Shown: positions 8,362 through 17,141, counted from the first letter of the stretch. The stretch: DNA of 64,000 nt from Nocardia cyriacigeorgica (GCF_010858045.1 NZ_JAAGVC010000021.1:23881-87880); one strand, 5' to 3'. Notes: generated by a model from the sequence alone, not told the origin. Numbers and translations are program-made.

Positions 8362-9219
8362 GTGAGCGGGCAGGACGCGAACGAGATCCAGGCACCGGAG
8401 ACCACCCGGTACCGGCTCGACATCAGTTACGACGGGACCGATTTCATCGGCTGGGCCCGTCAGCCCGGGCTGCGCACGGTCCAGGGTGTGCTGGAGGAAT
8501 CGCTGGGTAAGGTGCTGCGCGAGACCGTCGCGCTGACGGTGGCCGGGCGCACCGACGCGGGTGTGCACGCCGAAGGTCAGGTCGCGCACTTCGATACCGC
8601 CGCCGCGATCGATCAGGACAAACTCGTGCATCGCATGGCGCGGTTCCTGCCGAAGGACGTGCGCATCAAGGACATCCGCGTCGCGCCAGCGGAGTTCGAC
8701 GCCCGCTTCTCGGCCATCCGCCGTCACTACGCCTACCGATTGACCACTGCCCGTTACGGCGCCGAACCGCTGCAAGCGCGCGGTGTGGTGCCGTGCCGGC
8801 CCGGCCTCGATGTGCATGCCATGCGGGCCGCCTCCCGAAACCTGCTCGGCCTGCACGATTTCGCCGCTTTCTGTCGCCGTCGCGAGGGCGCGACGACGGT
8901 GCGTGAACTACAGCGATTCGACTGGGCCAGGGAAGGCGATCTGCTGACGGCCTACGTCAGTGCGGACGCGTTCTGCTGGTCGATGGTGCGCAGTCTGGTC
9001 GGTGCGGTGCTCGCGGTGGGTGAGGGGCGCCGCGCTCCCGAATGGACCGCCGAGCTGCTCACCGAGCGCACCCGCTCCAGCGCGGTGACCGTGGCGCCGG
9101 CGCATGGTCTCAGCCTCATCGCCGTCGATTACCCGGCCGACGCCGAGCTCGCCGCGCGCAACGCGCAGACCAGGGAGATGCGCACCGTCCCAGGTGAGAG
9201 TGGTTGCTGCGGTAGTTGA
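8362..9219 (+). CDS. truA: tRNA pseudouridine(38-40) synthase
   Basis: 285 residues from the GTG at 8362, which has better spacing from AGGAGG (8351-8356) than the GTG at 8359. TruA makes pseudouridine at positions 38-40 of the tRNA anticodon arm. The catalytic Asp is in AGRTDAGVHAEGQVAHF, preceded by the YDGTDFIGWARQPG opening motif; RRHYAYRL and FCWSMVRSLVG also match the family. It is co-directional with rplQ, as in mycobacteria. After it the conserved order is broken by an insert of unrelated genes before the ESX-4 locus. Confidence 0.96.
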   Translation: MSGQDANEIQAPETTRYRLDISYDGTDFIGWARQPGLRTVQGVLEESLGKVLRETVALTVAGRTDAGVHAEGQVAHFDTAAAIDQDKLVHRMARFLPKDVRIKDIRVAPAEFDARFSAIRRHYAYRLTTARYGAEPLQARGVVPCRPGLDVHAMRAASRNLLGLHDFAAFCRRREGATTVRELQRFDWAREGDLLTAYVSADAFCWSMVRSLVGAVLAVGEGRRAPEWTAELLTERTRSSAVTVAPAHGLSLIAVDYPADAELAARNAQTREMRTVPGESGCCGS

Positions 9220-9289
9220 GTCGGCCGGGTGGTGAGCCCGCGATGTGCCCGTGGAAATAAACTCGGCCGCACCGCAGTTCGCATCGACT

Positions 9290-10120
9290 ATGACTATCGA
9301 CGGGCTCGGAAAGTTCGGTGTGTGGCGCGGCTACAAGGGCGTCACGCCCGAGGAGGCGAAGGAACTGGAGGGGCTTGGCTACAGCACCCTCTGGCTCGGC
9401 GGTTCGCCACCGGCGGCGCTGCCCGGCGTCGAGGAATTGCTGGCCGGCACCGAAACGCTGACCGTGGCCACCAGCATCGTCAATGTCTGGACCGCGCCGG
9501 CCGCGGAGGTCGCCGAATCGTTCCACCGGCTCGAGGACCGCTTCCCGAACCGTTTCCTGCTCGGCATCGGCGTAGGCCACCCGGAGTTCAACGATCCATA
9601 CCGCAAGCCCTTCGACGCACTGGTCGACTACCTCGACGAGCTGGACAAGGCCGGTGTGCCGCGCAGTCGGCGGGCGCTGGCCGCGCTGGGCCCGCGGGTG
9701 TTGAAGCTGGCCGCCGAACGCACCGCGGGCGCGCTGCCGTACCTGGTCCCGCCGGCGCATACGGCCTTCGCGCGGGAGACCCTCGGGCCCGCCGGGCTGG
9801 CCGTCGAGCACAAGTTCGTGCTCGACGAGGACGCCGACCGCGCACGCGAGACCGCCCGCCCGGTCGTGCAGATGTATCTGGGTCTGGGCAATTACGTGCG
9901 GAATCTGCGCAAGTTCGGATTCACCGAAGCCGACGTCACCGCGCCCGGTAGCGACGGACTCATCGACGCGCTGGCCGTGCACGGTTCCGCGGATGTGGTG
10001 GCCGAGCGGCTGCGCGCCCACTTGGACGCGGGCGCAGACCATCTCGCGGTCCAGCCGCTCGGCCCCGATTACCTGGCCGACCTGCGGGCGCTGGCGCCGG
10101 CGCTGATCTCACCGGCCTGA
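9290..10120 (+). CDS. LLM-class F420-dependent oxidoreductase
   Basis: 276 residues from the ATG at 9290; a GTG 45 bases upstream (9245) is an alternative. It opens near GLGKFGVWRG and has GYSTLWLGGSPP, a TSIVNVWTA strand and FPNRFLLGIGVGHPEF, the pattern of luciferase-like monooxygenases that use coenzyme F420 in actinobacteria (I think the TIGR03620 group). The substrate cannot be read from sequence. It stands alone between truA and the convergent hsp20 gene and has no partner reductase nearby. Membership in the LLM fold is sure; F420 rather than FMN use is inference from the subgroup. Confidence 0.85.
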   Translation: MTIDGLGKFGVWRGYKGVTPEEAKELEGLGYSTLWLGGSPPAALPGVEELLAGTETLTVATSIVNVWTAPAAEVAESFHRLEDRFPNRFLLGIGVGHPEFNDPYRKPFDALVDYLDELDKAGVPRSRRALAALGPRVLKLAAERTAGALPYLVPPAHTAFARETLGPAGLAVEHKFVLDEDADRARETARPVVQMYLGLGNYVRNLRKFGFTEADVTAPGSDGLIDALAVHGSADVVAERLRAHLDAGADHLAVQPLGPDYLADLRALAPALISPA

Positions 10121-10153
10121 TCCGTCTGTCGTCTCAGGTAATCCGGTTCGAGA

Positions 10154-10597
10154 TCAGCTCGATCCGGCCTCGATCGTCTTCGGCCCCGAGCCGCCGCCGG
10201 TGATCTCGATCCGGCGCGGCTTGGCGCGTTCGGCGATCGGCAGGGTGACCGAGAGGACCCCGTTGTTGTAGGTGGCGCTGATGTTGTCGGTATCGACGTT
10301 GTCGCCGAGGGAAAGCTGCCGCATGTAGGTGCCCGAGAAGCGTTCGGAGGCGATCCACTGGACGCCTTCCTCGCTCGGGGCGGTGCGCTGGGCGCGCAGG
10401 GTGAGCGTTCCGTTGTCCACGCTCACATCGACCGATCCGGGATCGACACCGGGCAGGTCGGCGTTGAGCACATAGTGGTCGCCTGCCTTGAACAGATCCA
10501 TCGGCATGAAACGCGGAGCGCGGCTGGTGCCGGTCGCTTCACCGAGCAGCTGGCGGGCTACAGCATCGATGTCATGGAACGGATCGAACCTCAGCAC
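10154..10597 (-). CDS. Hsp20/alpha-crystallin small heat-shock protein
   Basis: 147 residues from a GTG at 10597. The longer frame upstream is not needed because GGAGGTGATT at 10601-10610 is an ideal ribosome binding site for this GTG. It opens LRFDPFHDIDAVARQLLG and has MPMDLFKAGDHYVLNADLPGV, the alpha-crystallin domain and the closing YNNGVLSVTLPIAE motif. It is related to the 18-kDa antigen/Hsp18 family of actinobacteria, ATP-independent holdases in the cytoplasm. A CIRCE operator lies 75 bases upstream, so HrcA repression is expected. It is divergent from the MFS gene. Confidence 0.95.
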   Translation of the reverse strand: MLRFDPFHDIDAVARQLLGEATGTSRAPRFMPMDLFKAGDHYVLNADLPGVDPGSVDVSVDNGTLTLRAQRTAPSEEGVQWIASERFSGTYMRQLSLGDNVDTDNISATYNNGVLSVTLPIAERAKPRRIEITGGGSGPKTIEAGSS

Positions 10598-10671
10598 AGC
10601 AATCACCTCCGTTTTCGTTCCCGACGGCGACCGCCACGGCGACGGGCGCCGGAAGCTGTGCACCACCAAAG

Positions 10672-10698
10672 TTAGCACTCTCGGGTCGAGAGTGCTAG
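10672..10698 (-). promoter_or_regulatory. CIRCE operator (HrcA binding site) of hsp20
   Basis: TTAGCACTC at 10672-10680, nine bases, then GAGTGCTAG at 10690-10698. This matches the CIRCE consensus (TTAGCACTC-N9-GAGTGCTAA) at 17 of 18 positions. HrcA is the known CIRCE repressor. The site is upstream of hsp20; the MFS gene on the other strand starts 121 bases away. Confidence 0.92.
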
Positions 10699-10819
10699 AT
10701 CCGGTGCGATCGTCCTAAGGGAAAGTTAGGAACCGCCCGCGCGGCTTCCCTTCGGCTTGTGACTGCCGACACAGTGGACTCCGACGGCGCAGAGCCGCGC
10801 TGATAAGAGGAGGGTCCAG

Positions 10820-12190
10820 GTGACAACGACACAGGCCGGTGGTGAACGGCGAGTAGTGGCGAACGTGCTGCGCGGATCGATCGGCAACCTCGTCGAGTGG
10901 TACGACTGGTACGTCTACGCCGCGTTCAGCGTCTACTTCGCGAAGGCGTTCTTCCCCGATGGCGATCCCACCGCGCAGCTGCTCTCGACCGCCGCGGTGT
11001 TCGCGGTCGGGTTCATCATGCGCCCGATCGGCGGCTGGGCGCTCGGACGCTACGCCGACCGCTTCGGCCGCCGCTCCGCGCTGACCCTGTCGGTGACGGT
11101 GATGGCCGCCGGTTCGCTGATGATCGCGCTGACCCCCGGCTATCAGACCATCGGCATCGCGGCCCCGGTGATGTTGCTGCTGGCGCGGCTGCTGCAGGGT
11201 CTTTCGGTCGGCGGCGAGTACGCCACCAGTGCGACCTATCTGTCGGAGGTGGCCTCCGCGGGCCGTCGCGGCTTCTACTCCAGCTTCCAGTACGTGACGC
11301 TGGTGGCCGGCCAGCTGACCGCGCTCGGCGTGCAGATCGTGTTGCAGCAGCTGCTGACTTCGGAGCAGATGCACAGCTGGGGCTGGCGCATTCCGTTCCT
11401 GATCGGTGCCGGTGGCGCCATCGTCGTGATGCTGCTGCGGCGTGGCATGGACGAATCGGAATCGTTCAAGGCGGTGGCCGGAAAGCCGGAGTCGTCCGAA
11501 CCGGCGGCGAGCAGCTCGCGCGGTTCGTTGCGGGTGCTGCTGCAGTATCCACGCGAATGCCTGCTGGTGGTGGGCCTGACCCTGGGCGGCACCGTGGCGT
11601 TCTACACGTACACGACCTACATGCAGAAGTTCATGATCAACACCTCCGGTATCTCCAAGGACACCGTCGCCTGGATCAACTTCGCCGCGCTCCTGGTCTT
11701 CGTGGTGCTGCAGCCGCTGGCCGGTGGACTGTCCGACCGGATCGGGCGCCGCAAGCTACTGATCTTCTTCGGTGTCAGCGGCACGCTGCTGACCGTGCCG
11801 ATCATGATGGTGCTCGCCCACACGACCAACGCGTTCGCCGCGTTCGGCCTGATGATGACCGCACTGGTCATCATCACCGGCTACACCTCCATCAACGCGA
11901 TCGTGAAGGCCGAGCTGTTCCCGACCAAGATCCGTGCGCTCGGTGTCGGGCTGCCGTACGCGCTCACCGTCGCGATCTTCGGCGGCACCGCCGAGATGAT
12001 CGCGCTCGCGTTGAAGAAGGCGGGCCTGGAGTCGCTGTACTTCTTCTACGTGGCCGGATGCATCGCGGTCTCGCTGCTCACCTACTACTTCATGCGCGAG
12101 ACCTCGGCCGAGTCCACCATCGACGCCGAAGCTGCCGTCGATACCGATTCGGCCCAGCCGGAACCGGAGCTGGCCGCCGTACGTGCCTGA
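10820..12190 (+). CDS. MFS transporter, metabolite:H+ symporter (KgtP-like)
   Basis: 456 residues with about 12 membrane segments. It opens with GSIGNLVEWYDWYVYA and has MRPIGGWALGRYADRFGRRSAL, the LLARLLQGLSVGGEYATSATY signature and LSDRIGRRK in the second half. These place it in the MHS family with alpha-ketoglutarate, citrate and proline/betaine symporters, so a carboxylate or dicarboxylate is the likeliest cargo. GTG start with GAGGAGGGTCC upstream. The response regulator starts 46 bases after its stop on the same strand, suggesting it belongs to the sensing operon that follows. Confidence 0.92.
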   Translation: MTTTQAGGERRVVANVLRGSIGNLVEWYDWYVYAAFSVYFAKAFFPDGDPTAQLLSTAAVFAVGFIMRPIGGWALGRYADRFGRRSALTLSVTVMAAGSLMIALTPGYQTIGIAAPVMLLLARLLQGLSVGGEYATSATYLSEVASAGRRGFYSSFQYVTLVAGQLTALGVQIVLQQLLTSEQMHSWGWRIPFLIGAGGAIVVMLLRRGMDESESFKAVAGKPESSEPAASSSRGSLRVLLQYPRECLLVVGLTLGGTVAFYTYTTYMQKFMINTSGISKDTVAWINFAALLVFVVLQPLAGGLSDRIGRRKLLIFFGVSGTLLTVPIMMVLAHTTNAFAAFGLMMTALVIITGYTSINAIVKAELFPTKIRALGVGLPYALTVAIFGGTAEMIALALKKAGLESLYFFYVAGCIAVSLLTYYFMRETSAESTIDAEAAVDTDSAQPEPELAAVRA

Positions 12191-12236
12191 CCGTCCGCTG
12201 CCCGCGCCGGTCCTGCCGATATGGGAGGATCGGCGC

Positions 12237-12896
12237 GTGCGGCTTGCGGTGGTCGAGGACGACGACGGCGTAGGCGATGCCCTGGTGGAGGCGCTCTCGG
12301 CGCGCGGCTACCGGGCCGATCGCATGCGCCGCGGCGCCGATCTGCTCATCGCCCACCGCGATTACGACGCCGTGCTGCTCGATCTGGGTCTGCCCGATGC
12401 CGACGGCCTGCAGGTGCTGCGCCAGCTGCGGGAGGTGAGCGCGGTGCCGGTGCTCATCCTCACCGCGCGCAGTGATGAACGTTCCATCGTGCGCGGATTG
12501 CGCGGCGGCGCCGACGACTATGTGGTGAAGCCGCCGCGGATCGCGGAGTTGATGGCACGGCTGGAAACGGTGATGCGCCGGGCAGCCGCGGTGGCACAGC
12601 AGGAGCGGACCGAGGTGGTGACCGGTGACGTCCGGGTGGACCTGCGCGCTCGGGTGGTCGAGGTGGCCGGCGCCCCGATCCCACTCACCCAGAAGGAGTT
12701 CGAGCTGGTCGAAGTGCTGGTGGAGCGGCCGGGTTCGGCGGTGAGCAGGCAGCAGCTGATGGACCGGATCTGGGGTGACGCGTTCGTCGCGGTCTCGCGC
12801 TCGCTCGATGTGCACATGACGGGGTTGCGGGCGAAACTGAACCGGCCCGGCCTGATCACCACCATTCGCGGCTACGGGTATCGGTGGGGCGAGTGA
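12237..12896 (+). CDS. OmpR/PhoB-family response regulator
   Basis: 219 residues. The receiver domain opens LAVVEDDDGVGDAL; the phospho-acceptor is Asp49 in AVLLDLGLPDADG, with Thr in LILTARSD and Lys in VVKPPR. The winged-helix DNA-binding domain starts near residue 125 (VRVDLRARVVEVAG) and ends GLITTIRGYGYRWGE. GTG start at 12237; an in-frame ATG at 12183 would overlap the MFS stop and add a segment unlike the family. It is followed by its histidine kinase, so the two form a two-component pair. Confidence 0.94.
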   Translation: MRLAVVEDDDGVGDALVEALSARGYRADRMRRGADLLIAHRDYDAVLLDLGLPDADGLQVLRQLREVSAVPVLILTARSDERSIVRGLRGGADDYVVKPPRIAELMARLETVMRRAAAVAQQERTEVVTGDVRVDLRARVVEVAGAPIPLTQKEFELVEVLVERPGSAVSRQQLMDRIWGDAFVAVSRSLDVHMTGLRAKLNRPGLITTIRGYGYRWGE

Positions 12897-13077
12897 GCCA
12901 GGCACCGGCCGGTTGCCCGGACACGCCGATGCCGCCGCGATCGGCTCGGCTGGGTTCGGGGTCCGTGTTTCACCGATCGGGGGCACGGCTGATCGGCGCC
13001 CTGATGAGGCCCCGGCGGCGTCTGCTCGGCAGCCGGAGCATGGGCCCGTGGACCGGGCCGCTGGGCAGGAGACGGGC

Positions 13078-14796
13078 ATGCGCCGCCGACTGCTGGTAGT
13101 GCTCACCGTCTTCGCGGCCATCGCGGTATTGGCCTTCGCGGTGCCGCTGTCCCTGACCGCCGCGACCAGTCGCACCCAGCAGCTGGTGCTCGGCCGCTCA
13201 GGCGATGCCGAACGCTTCGCCACCCTCGCCGACGGCGCGAGCTCGGCGGGCGGCGTGCAGGCCCTCGCCGACGAGGTGGGCCGCTACCACGAGCTGTACG
13301 GGGAGAACGTGCTGGTGGTGGACGCGCGCGGGGCGCCGATCGTCAATGCCGGGGTCGAGGTGGACGATCCGCGGATCATGGCCGCGGTGGCGGCGGCGCG
13401 GCGCAACCAGCGACCACAGCAGGTGGATCGGCTGACGCCGTGGAGCGATCCGGTCATGCTCATCGCCCGCCCGGTCGGTTCGGGCGTGCAGGTGAACGGT
13501 GCGGTGGTGATCGAGGCGTCCACGGCGCAGGCCCGCGCCGCGATCGCGCGGGTGTGGGCGGTGATCGGCCTCGGCGCGGTCGGGGCGATGGTGGTGTTCG
13601 TGCTGTTGGCGCTGGTCGTGAGTCGCTGGGTGCTGCGGCCGCTGGCGGCCATGTCGGAGGCTGTCGCCGAACTCACCGCGACGCTGCCGAGGCCACGGCC
13701 GGACGTGGCGCACGAGCGCGCACATCGCACCACGCCAGGACTGCGATCCGCCCATCGCGAGGACCGCGCGGCCGCAACGGAGCGGGCCTCCGAACGGCCG
13801 GGCGATCCCGGGCAAACCCCTGACGGTCCGGTCGCGGCGCCTATTACCAGGCGATACGGCGGCCCGCCCGAGGTTCGCGCGCTGGCTGAATCGTTCGATG
13901 CCATGGCCGCCGCGGTCGCCGATTCCGCCGACGCGCAACGTCAGCTGGTTGCCGACACCGCGCATGCCATGCGTAACCCGTTGGCGGCGCTGACGATTCG
14001 ACTCGACTCGCTCGAGGCGTCGATCCCCGAACGCGCTTCGGCGACCTTCCGCGGCGCCAGCGCCGAGGTCGACCGACTCACCGCCCTGCTCGACGCCCTG
14101 CTCGAGCTGGCGGTGGCCGAGGCGCCGGTGGCCTTCGGCGACGCGGCCTCAGCCGATGAACGGTGCGATGCGGGCCAGGTCGTTGCCGATCGACTCGACT
14201 CCTGGTCGCCCGCGTTCGCGGAGGCGGGCATGTCCCTGACCGCCCGGGTTGCCGGCGCCCGGCCGGTCGATACCGACGGCGCGCACGACAGTCGCGCGGG
14301 CCGACCCGGAGAGGAGCTGCGTATCGCCGGACACACGCTGAGCGGAAACGACGTCGATGCGACACCGGCTGCGGCAGTTCGCCGGGACCGGCACGGAGCA
14401 GGCGAGGTGGACGCCGAGCACCCTGACCATGCTGATAGGCGGTCACCGGCCGAAACCGCGATCAGCTCCGCGGCATTGGCGCAGATCCTGGATGTGGCGC
14501 TGAGCAATTCGTGTCGATACGCGGGTCCCGGCGCGCACACCATCATCGAGGTGCGGGCAGCAGCGGATTGGGTGACCGTGCTGGTCCGGGATGACGGCGC
14601 TGGTGTCGATCCGGCCGAGATCGACAAGCTGACCTCGCGGTTCTTCCGTGGTTCGGGTGCGGCGGCGGGCGGCACCGGCCTCGGGCTGTCGATCGCCCGT
14701 GCGCTCGCCAAGGCCAGGGGCGGCACCTTGACGGTCGAACCCGTGCAGCCACACGGCCTCGCCGTTGTGGTCCGGCTGCCGGCGGTGACTCGATGA
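13078..14796 (+). CDS. Membrane sensor histidine kinase with two insertions
   Basis: 572 residues from the ATG at 13078 (CAGGAGACGGGC upstream). Membrane segments lie near residues 5-28 and 160-182, with an extracytoplasmic sensor of about 130 residues between. A HAMP-like RPLAAMSEAVAEL is followed by a 70-residue charged insert before the second HAMP helix. The H-box is DTAHAMRNPLAAL with His296. The ATPase domain has an N-box SNSCRYAG, DDGAGV and GTGLGLSIARALAK. Another low-complexity insert of about 70 residues lies just before the N-box. It is paired with the upstream response regulator; the TAXI receptor downstream may supply the ligand signal. Confidence 0.92.
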   Translation: MRRRLLVVLTVFAAIAVLAFAVPLSLTAATSRTQQLVLGRSGDAERFATLADGASSAGGVQALADEVGRYHELYGENVLVVDARGAPIVNAGVEVDDPRIMAAVAAARRNQRPQQVDRLTPWSDPVMLIARPVGSGVQVNGAVVIEASTAQARAAIARVWAVIGLGAVGAMVVFVLLALVVSRWVLRPLAAMSEAVAELTATLPRPRPDVAHERAHRTTPGLRSAHREDRAAATERASERPGDPGQTPDGPVAAPITRRYGGPPEVRALAESFDAMAAAVADSADAQRQLVADTAHAMRNPLAALTIRLDSLEASIPERASATFRGASAEVDRLTALLDALLELAVAEAPVAFGDAASADERCDAGQVVADRLDSWSPAFAEAGMSLTARVAGARPVDTDGAHDSRAGRPGEELRIAGHTLSGNDVDATPAAAVRRDRHGAGEVDAEHPDHADRRSPAETAISSAALAQILDVALSNSCRYAGPGAHTIIEVRAAADWVTVLVRDDGAGVDPAEIDKLTSRFFRGSGAAAGGTGLGLSIARALAKARGGTLTVEPVQPHGLAVVVRLPAVTR

Positions 14797-14905
14797 GCGG
14801 GCCGGCACTGCGCAGAGCCCTGGTCTCGACCGCCTTCGAGTCGGCGGAAGCGGCCGGCAACGAAGTCTTCCGGCGGTGCGGCCTGCGGCCGATGGCGGTG
14901 CTCCG

Positions 14906-15826
14906 ATGAGCCGGCGGTCGATCTCGCGGCGTCGGGCCCTGGTATTGGCCGGGCTCGCATCCGCAGGTCTGGTCGGCTGCGGAACGAGCGACCGAACTAC
15001 TGTCCGCCTGGCTTCCGGTGAGGACGGCGGCTTCTACTTCGCCTTCGCACGCCTGCTCGCCGCGGCGGCGAACGACACCGACGCGATCCGCATCGAACCG
15101 GTGGAAACCGCAGGGTCACAACAGAATTTGCGGATGCTCGCCGACGGGCAGGTCGACACCGCACTGGCACTGGCGGATTCGGCGGGCGATAACGGCGGGC
15201 GCGTACTCGCGCTCGGCCGGGTGTATGAGAACTATCTCCAACTGGCGGTACGCACGGACGGGCCGATCCGGGAGGTGGCCGATCTGCGGGGGCGGCGGGT
15301 CAATCTGGGCGCCGAGGGGTCGGGCGCGGCCGTGACCGGGCCGCGGCTGCTGGCGAGCGCCGGGCTCGATCCCGCGGCAGATGTCATCATCGAGCACCGC
15401 CCGCTGCGCGAAGCCGCTCGAGCGCTCACCGACGGCACCATCGACGCACTGCTGTGGGCCGGCGGCGTACCGACCGCCGCGCTCACTGTGCCCGACCACA
15501 TGCGATTGCTGGACCTCGGCGCACTGGCCGAACCCATGCGGGAGCGATACGGTCCCGTCTACGACCTGGTCGCCATCCCCGCCGATGCCTACCCGGGCAG
15601 CCCGGCGGTGCACACCATCGGCGTCGCCAACCTGCTGCTGGCCGCCGCGACCCTGCCCGACGACGCTGCCGCCGCCATCGTCGAGCTGCTGGTATGGCAT
15701 GCCGATCAGCTGGTGCCCGCCGAGGCCGCGGGCACCCAGTTCTTGGACGGGCGGTTCCTCATCGGCACCGGAACCGTCCCGCTACATCCCGGCGCCGCGC
15801 GGGTCTACCGGCGCTGGCACGGCTGA
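14906..15826 (+). CDS. TAXI-family TRAP solute-binding lipoprotein
   Basis: 306 residues. The N-terminus SRRSISRRRALVLAGLAS ends in the lipobox Leu-Val-Gly-Cys; the arginine pair suggests a Tat-like leader. The body has RLASGEDGGFYFAFARLL, GSQQNLRMLADGQVD and DLRGRRVNLGAEGSGA, typical of TAXI periplasmic receptors that feed TRAP transporters for C4-dicarboxylates or glutamate-like ligands. No TRAP membrane subunit is nearby. It is 109 bases after the histidine kinase on the same strand, so it may present a ligand to that kinase. A GTG at 14876 is an alternative start. Confidence 0.88.
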   Translation: MSRRSISRRRALVLAGLASAGLVGCGTSDRTTVRLASGEDGGFYFAFARLLAAAANDTDAIRIEPVETAGSQQNLRMLADGQVDTALALADSAGDNGGRVLALGRVYENYLQLAVRTDGPIREVADLRGRRVNLGAEGSGAAVTGPRLLASAGLDPAADVIIEHRPLREAARALTDGTIDALLWAGGVPTAALTVPDHMRLLDLGALAEPMRERYGPVYDLVAIPADAYPGSPAVHTIGVANLLLAAATLPDDAAAAIVELLVWHADQLVPAEAAGTQFLDGRFLIGTGTVPLHPGAARVYRRWHG

Positions 15827-15830
15827 GCGA

Positions 15831-16163
15831 TCAGGAACGCACCATGCGCGCGATCGCGTCGGTGGCCTCCTTGATCTTGGCATCGGCTTCCGGGCCGCCC
15901 GCCACCGCCGCGTCGACCACGCAGTGGCTGATGTGGTCTTCGAGCAGTCCCATGGCCACCGCCTGCAGGGCCTTGGTCATCGCGGAGACCTGGGTGAGGA
16001 TATCGATGCAGTATTTTTCTTCTTCGACCATGCGCTGGAGTCCGCGCGCCTGGCCTTCGATGCGACGCAGCCGCTTGAGGTAATCGTCCTTGGCGGTGAT
16101 GTAGCCGTGGGCGGAATGGTCGTGCGCGGTGTGGTCGTTGTTCTGCGACGGGCTTGGTGTCAC
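15831..16163 (-). CDS. csoR: CsoR-family copper-sensing repressor
   Basis: 110 residues from the GTG at 16163, preceded by GAGGAGGCAGTCG. The helical core (DDYLKRLRRIEGQARGLQRM) carries the copper ligands of the CsoR group: Cys in EEEKYCIDIL and the His-x-x-x-Cys pair in EDHISHCVV. The N-terminus is rich in His (HTAHDHSAHG). CsoR binds its operator without Cu(I) and leaves it when Cu(I) binds. A palindromic site lies 46 bases upstream. It converges with the TAXI gene and is divergent from mtnP. No copper ATPase or chaperone gene is next to it. Confidence 0.93.
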   Translation of the reverse strand: MTPSPSQNNDHTAHDHSAHGYITAKDDYLKRLRRIEGQARGLQRMVEEEKYCIDILTQVSAMTKALQAVAMGLLEDHISHCVVDAAVAGGPEADAKIKEATDAIARMVRS

Positions 16164-16208
16164 CGACTGCCTCCTCGTTGCCCGCCGGGACGGCGGCCTG
16201 GTTCTCAA

Positions 16209-16223
16209 TACCCCCCTAGGGTA
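16209..16223 (-). promoter_or_regulatory. CsoR operator-like palindrome
   Basis: TACCCCCCTAGGGTA resembles the TACCCC...GGGGTA operators of CsoR/RcnR proteins. It lies between csoR and the divergent mtnP gene, so it fits autoregulation of csoR and could also affect mtnP. Confidence 0.75.
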
Positions 16224-16308
16224 CACCCCGCACCGGGAACTGTCAGGTGAGCGCGCGAACAGCCACCTCTCGGCGCCGTCCAGCGGCACGGGCGGCACAA
16301 TCGTCGCC

Positions 16309-17118
16309 ATGAGCTCGCATGCCCGGCCCGCGATCGCCGTCATCGGCGGTAGCGGCTTCTACGACTTCTTCGATCACGAGGCGGTGGCCGTCGAGGTCGA
16401 CACGCCCTACGGTGCGCCGAGTGCGCCGGTCGCGATCGGCGAGGTCGAGGGCAGGACCGTCGCATTCCTGCCGCGCCACGGAAAGCGGCACGAATTCTCC
16501 CCGCACACCCTGCCCTATCAGGCGAATATGTGGGCGTTGCGGTCGCTGGGGGTACGGCGGATCTTCGCGCCCTGCGCGGTGGGCAGTCTGCGCCCCGACT
16601 GGGGGCCGGGCACGGTTGCGGTGCCGGACCAGCTGGTCGACCGCACCTCGGGGCGTCCACAGACCTTCTTCGACGCAGGCGGAGTGCACGTCTCCTTCGC
16701 CGACCCGTACTGCGACCACCTGCGCACCGCCGCCATCGGAGCAGCCGGTAATGGCCTGCCGATGCGGGACTCGGGCACCATGGTGGTGGTGCAGGGGCCG
16801 CGATTCTCCACCCGCGCCGAGAGCCGCTGGTTCGCCGCCCAGGGCTGGGAACTGGTGAACATGACCGGTCATCCCGAAGCGGTGCTCGCCCGCGAACTGG
16901 AAATGTGTTACGCCGCAGTCGCGCTGGTGACCGATCTGGATGCCGGGCTGGAGGAGGGCGACGGCGTGCACGTCACCGACGTCTTCGCCGAGTTCGAAAA
17001 GAACATCACCCCGTTCAAGGCGCTGATCCGGCGCGCGATCGGCGCCCTCGACGGCGACGACACCTGCAACCGCTGCCGAGTACACGCAGGCGTCTCGCTG
17101 CCGTTCGAGCTGCCCTGA
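16309..17118 (+). CDS. mtnP: S-methyl-5'-thioadenosine phosphorylase
   Basis: 269 residues from the ATG at 16309. It is a trimeric-type (class II) purine nucleoside phosphorylase: AIAVIGGSGFYDF, FLPRHGKRHEFSPHTLPYQ, PCAVGSLRP, QGPRFSTRAESRWFAAQGW and NMTGHPEAVLAREL match. The enzyme splits methylthioadenosine, a by-product of polyamine synthesis, to adenine and methylthioribose-1-phosphate. Some relatives act on inosine, so the exact substrate is less sure than the family. It is divergent from csoR. The flavin reductase gene begins 23 bases after its stop and may be cotranscribed. Confidence 0.88.
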   Translation: MSSHARPAIAVIGGSGFYDFFDHEAVAVEVDTPYGAPSAPVAIGEVEGRTVAFLPRHGKRHEFSPHTLPYQANMWALRSLGVRRIFAPCAVGSLRPDWGPGTVAVPDQLVDRTSGRPQTFFDAGGVHVSFADPYCDHLRTAAIGAAGNGLPMRDSGTMVVVQGPRFSTRAESRWFAAQGWELVNMTGHPEAVLARELEMCYAAVALVTDLDAGLEEGDGVHVTDVFAEFEKNITPFKALIRRAIGALDGDDTCNRCRVHAGVSLPFELP

Positions 17119-17141
17119 GCCGAGCGGGTTAGGCTCGCGCC

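Noticed and set aside
12913..13077. Upstream extension of the histidine kinase to 12913
   Set aside because: The added residues have no membrane or domain pattern, and the ATG at 13078 begins directly at the first membrane helix with a ribosome binding site.
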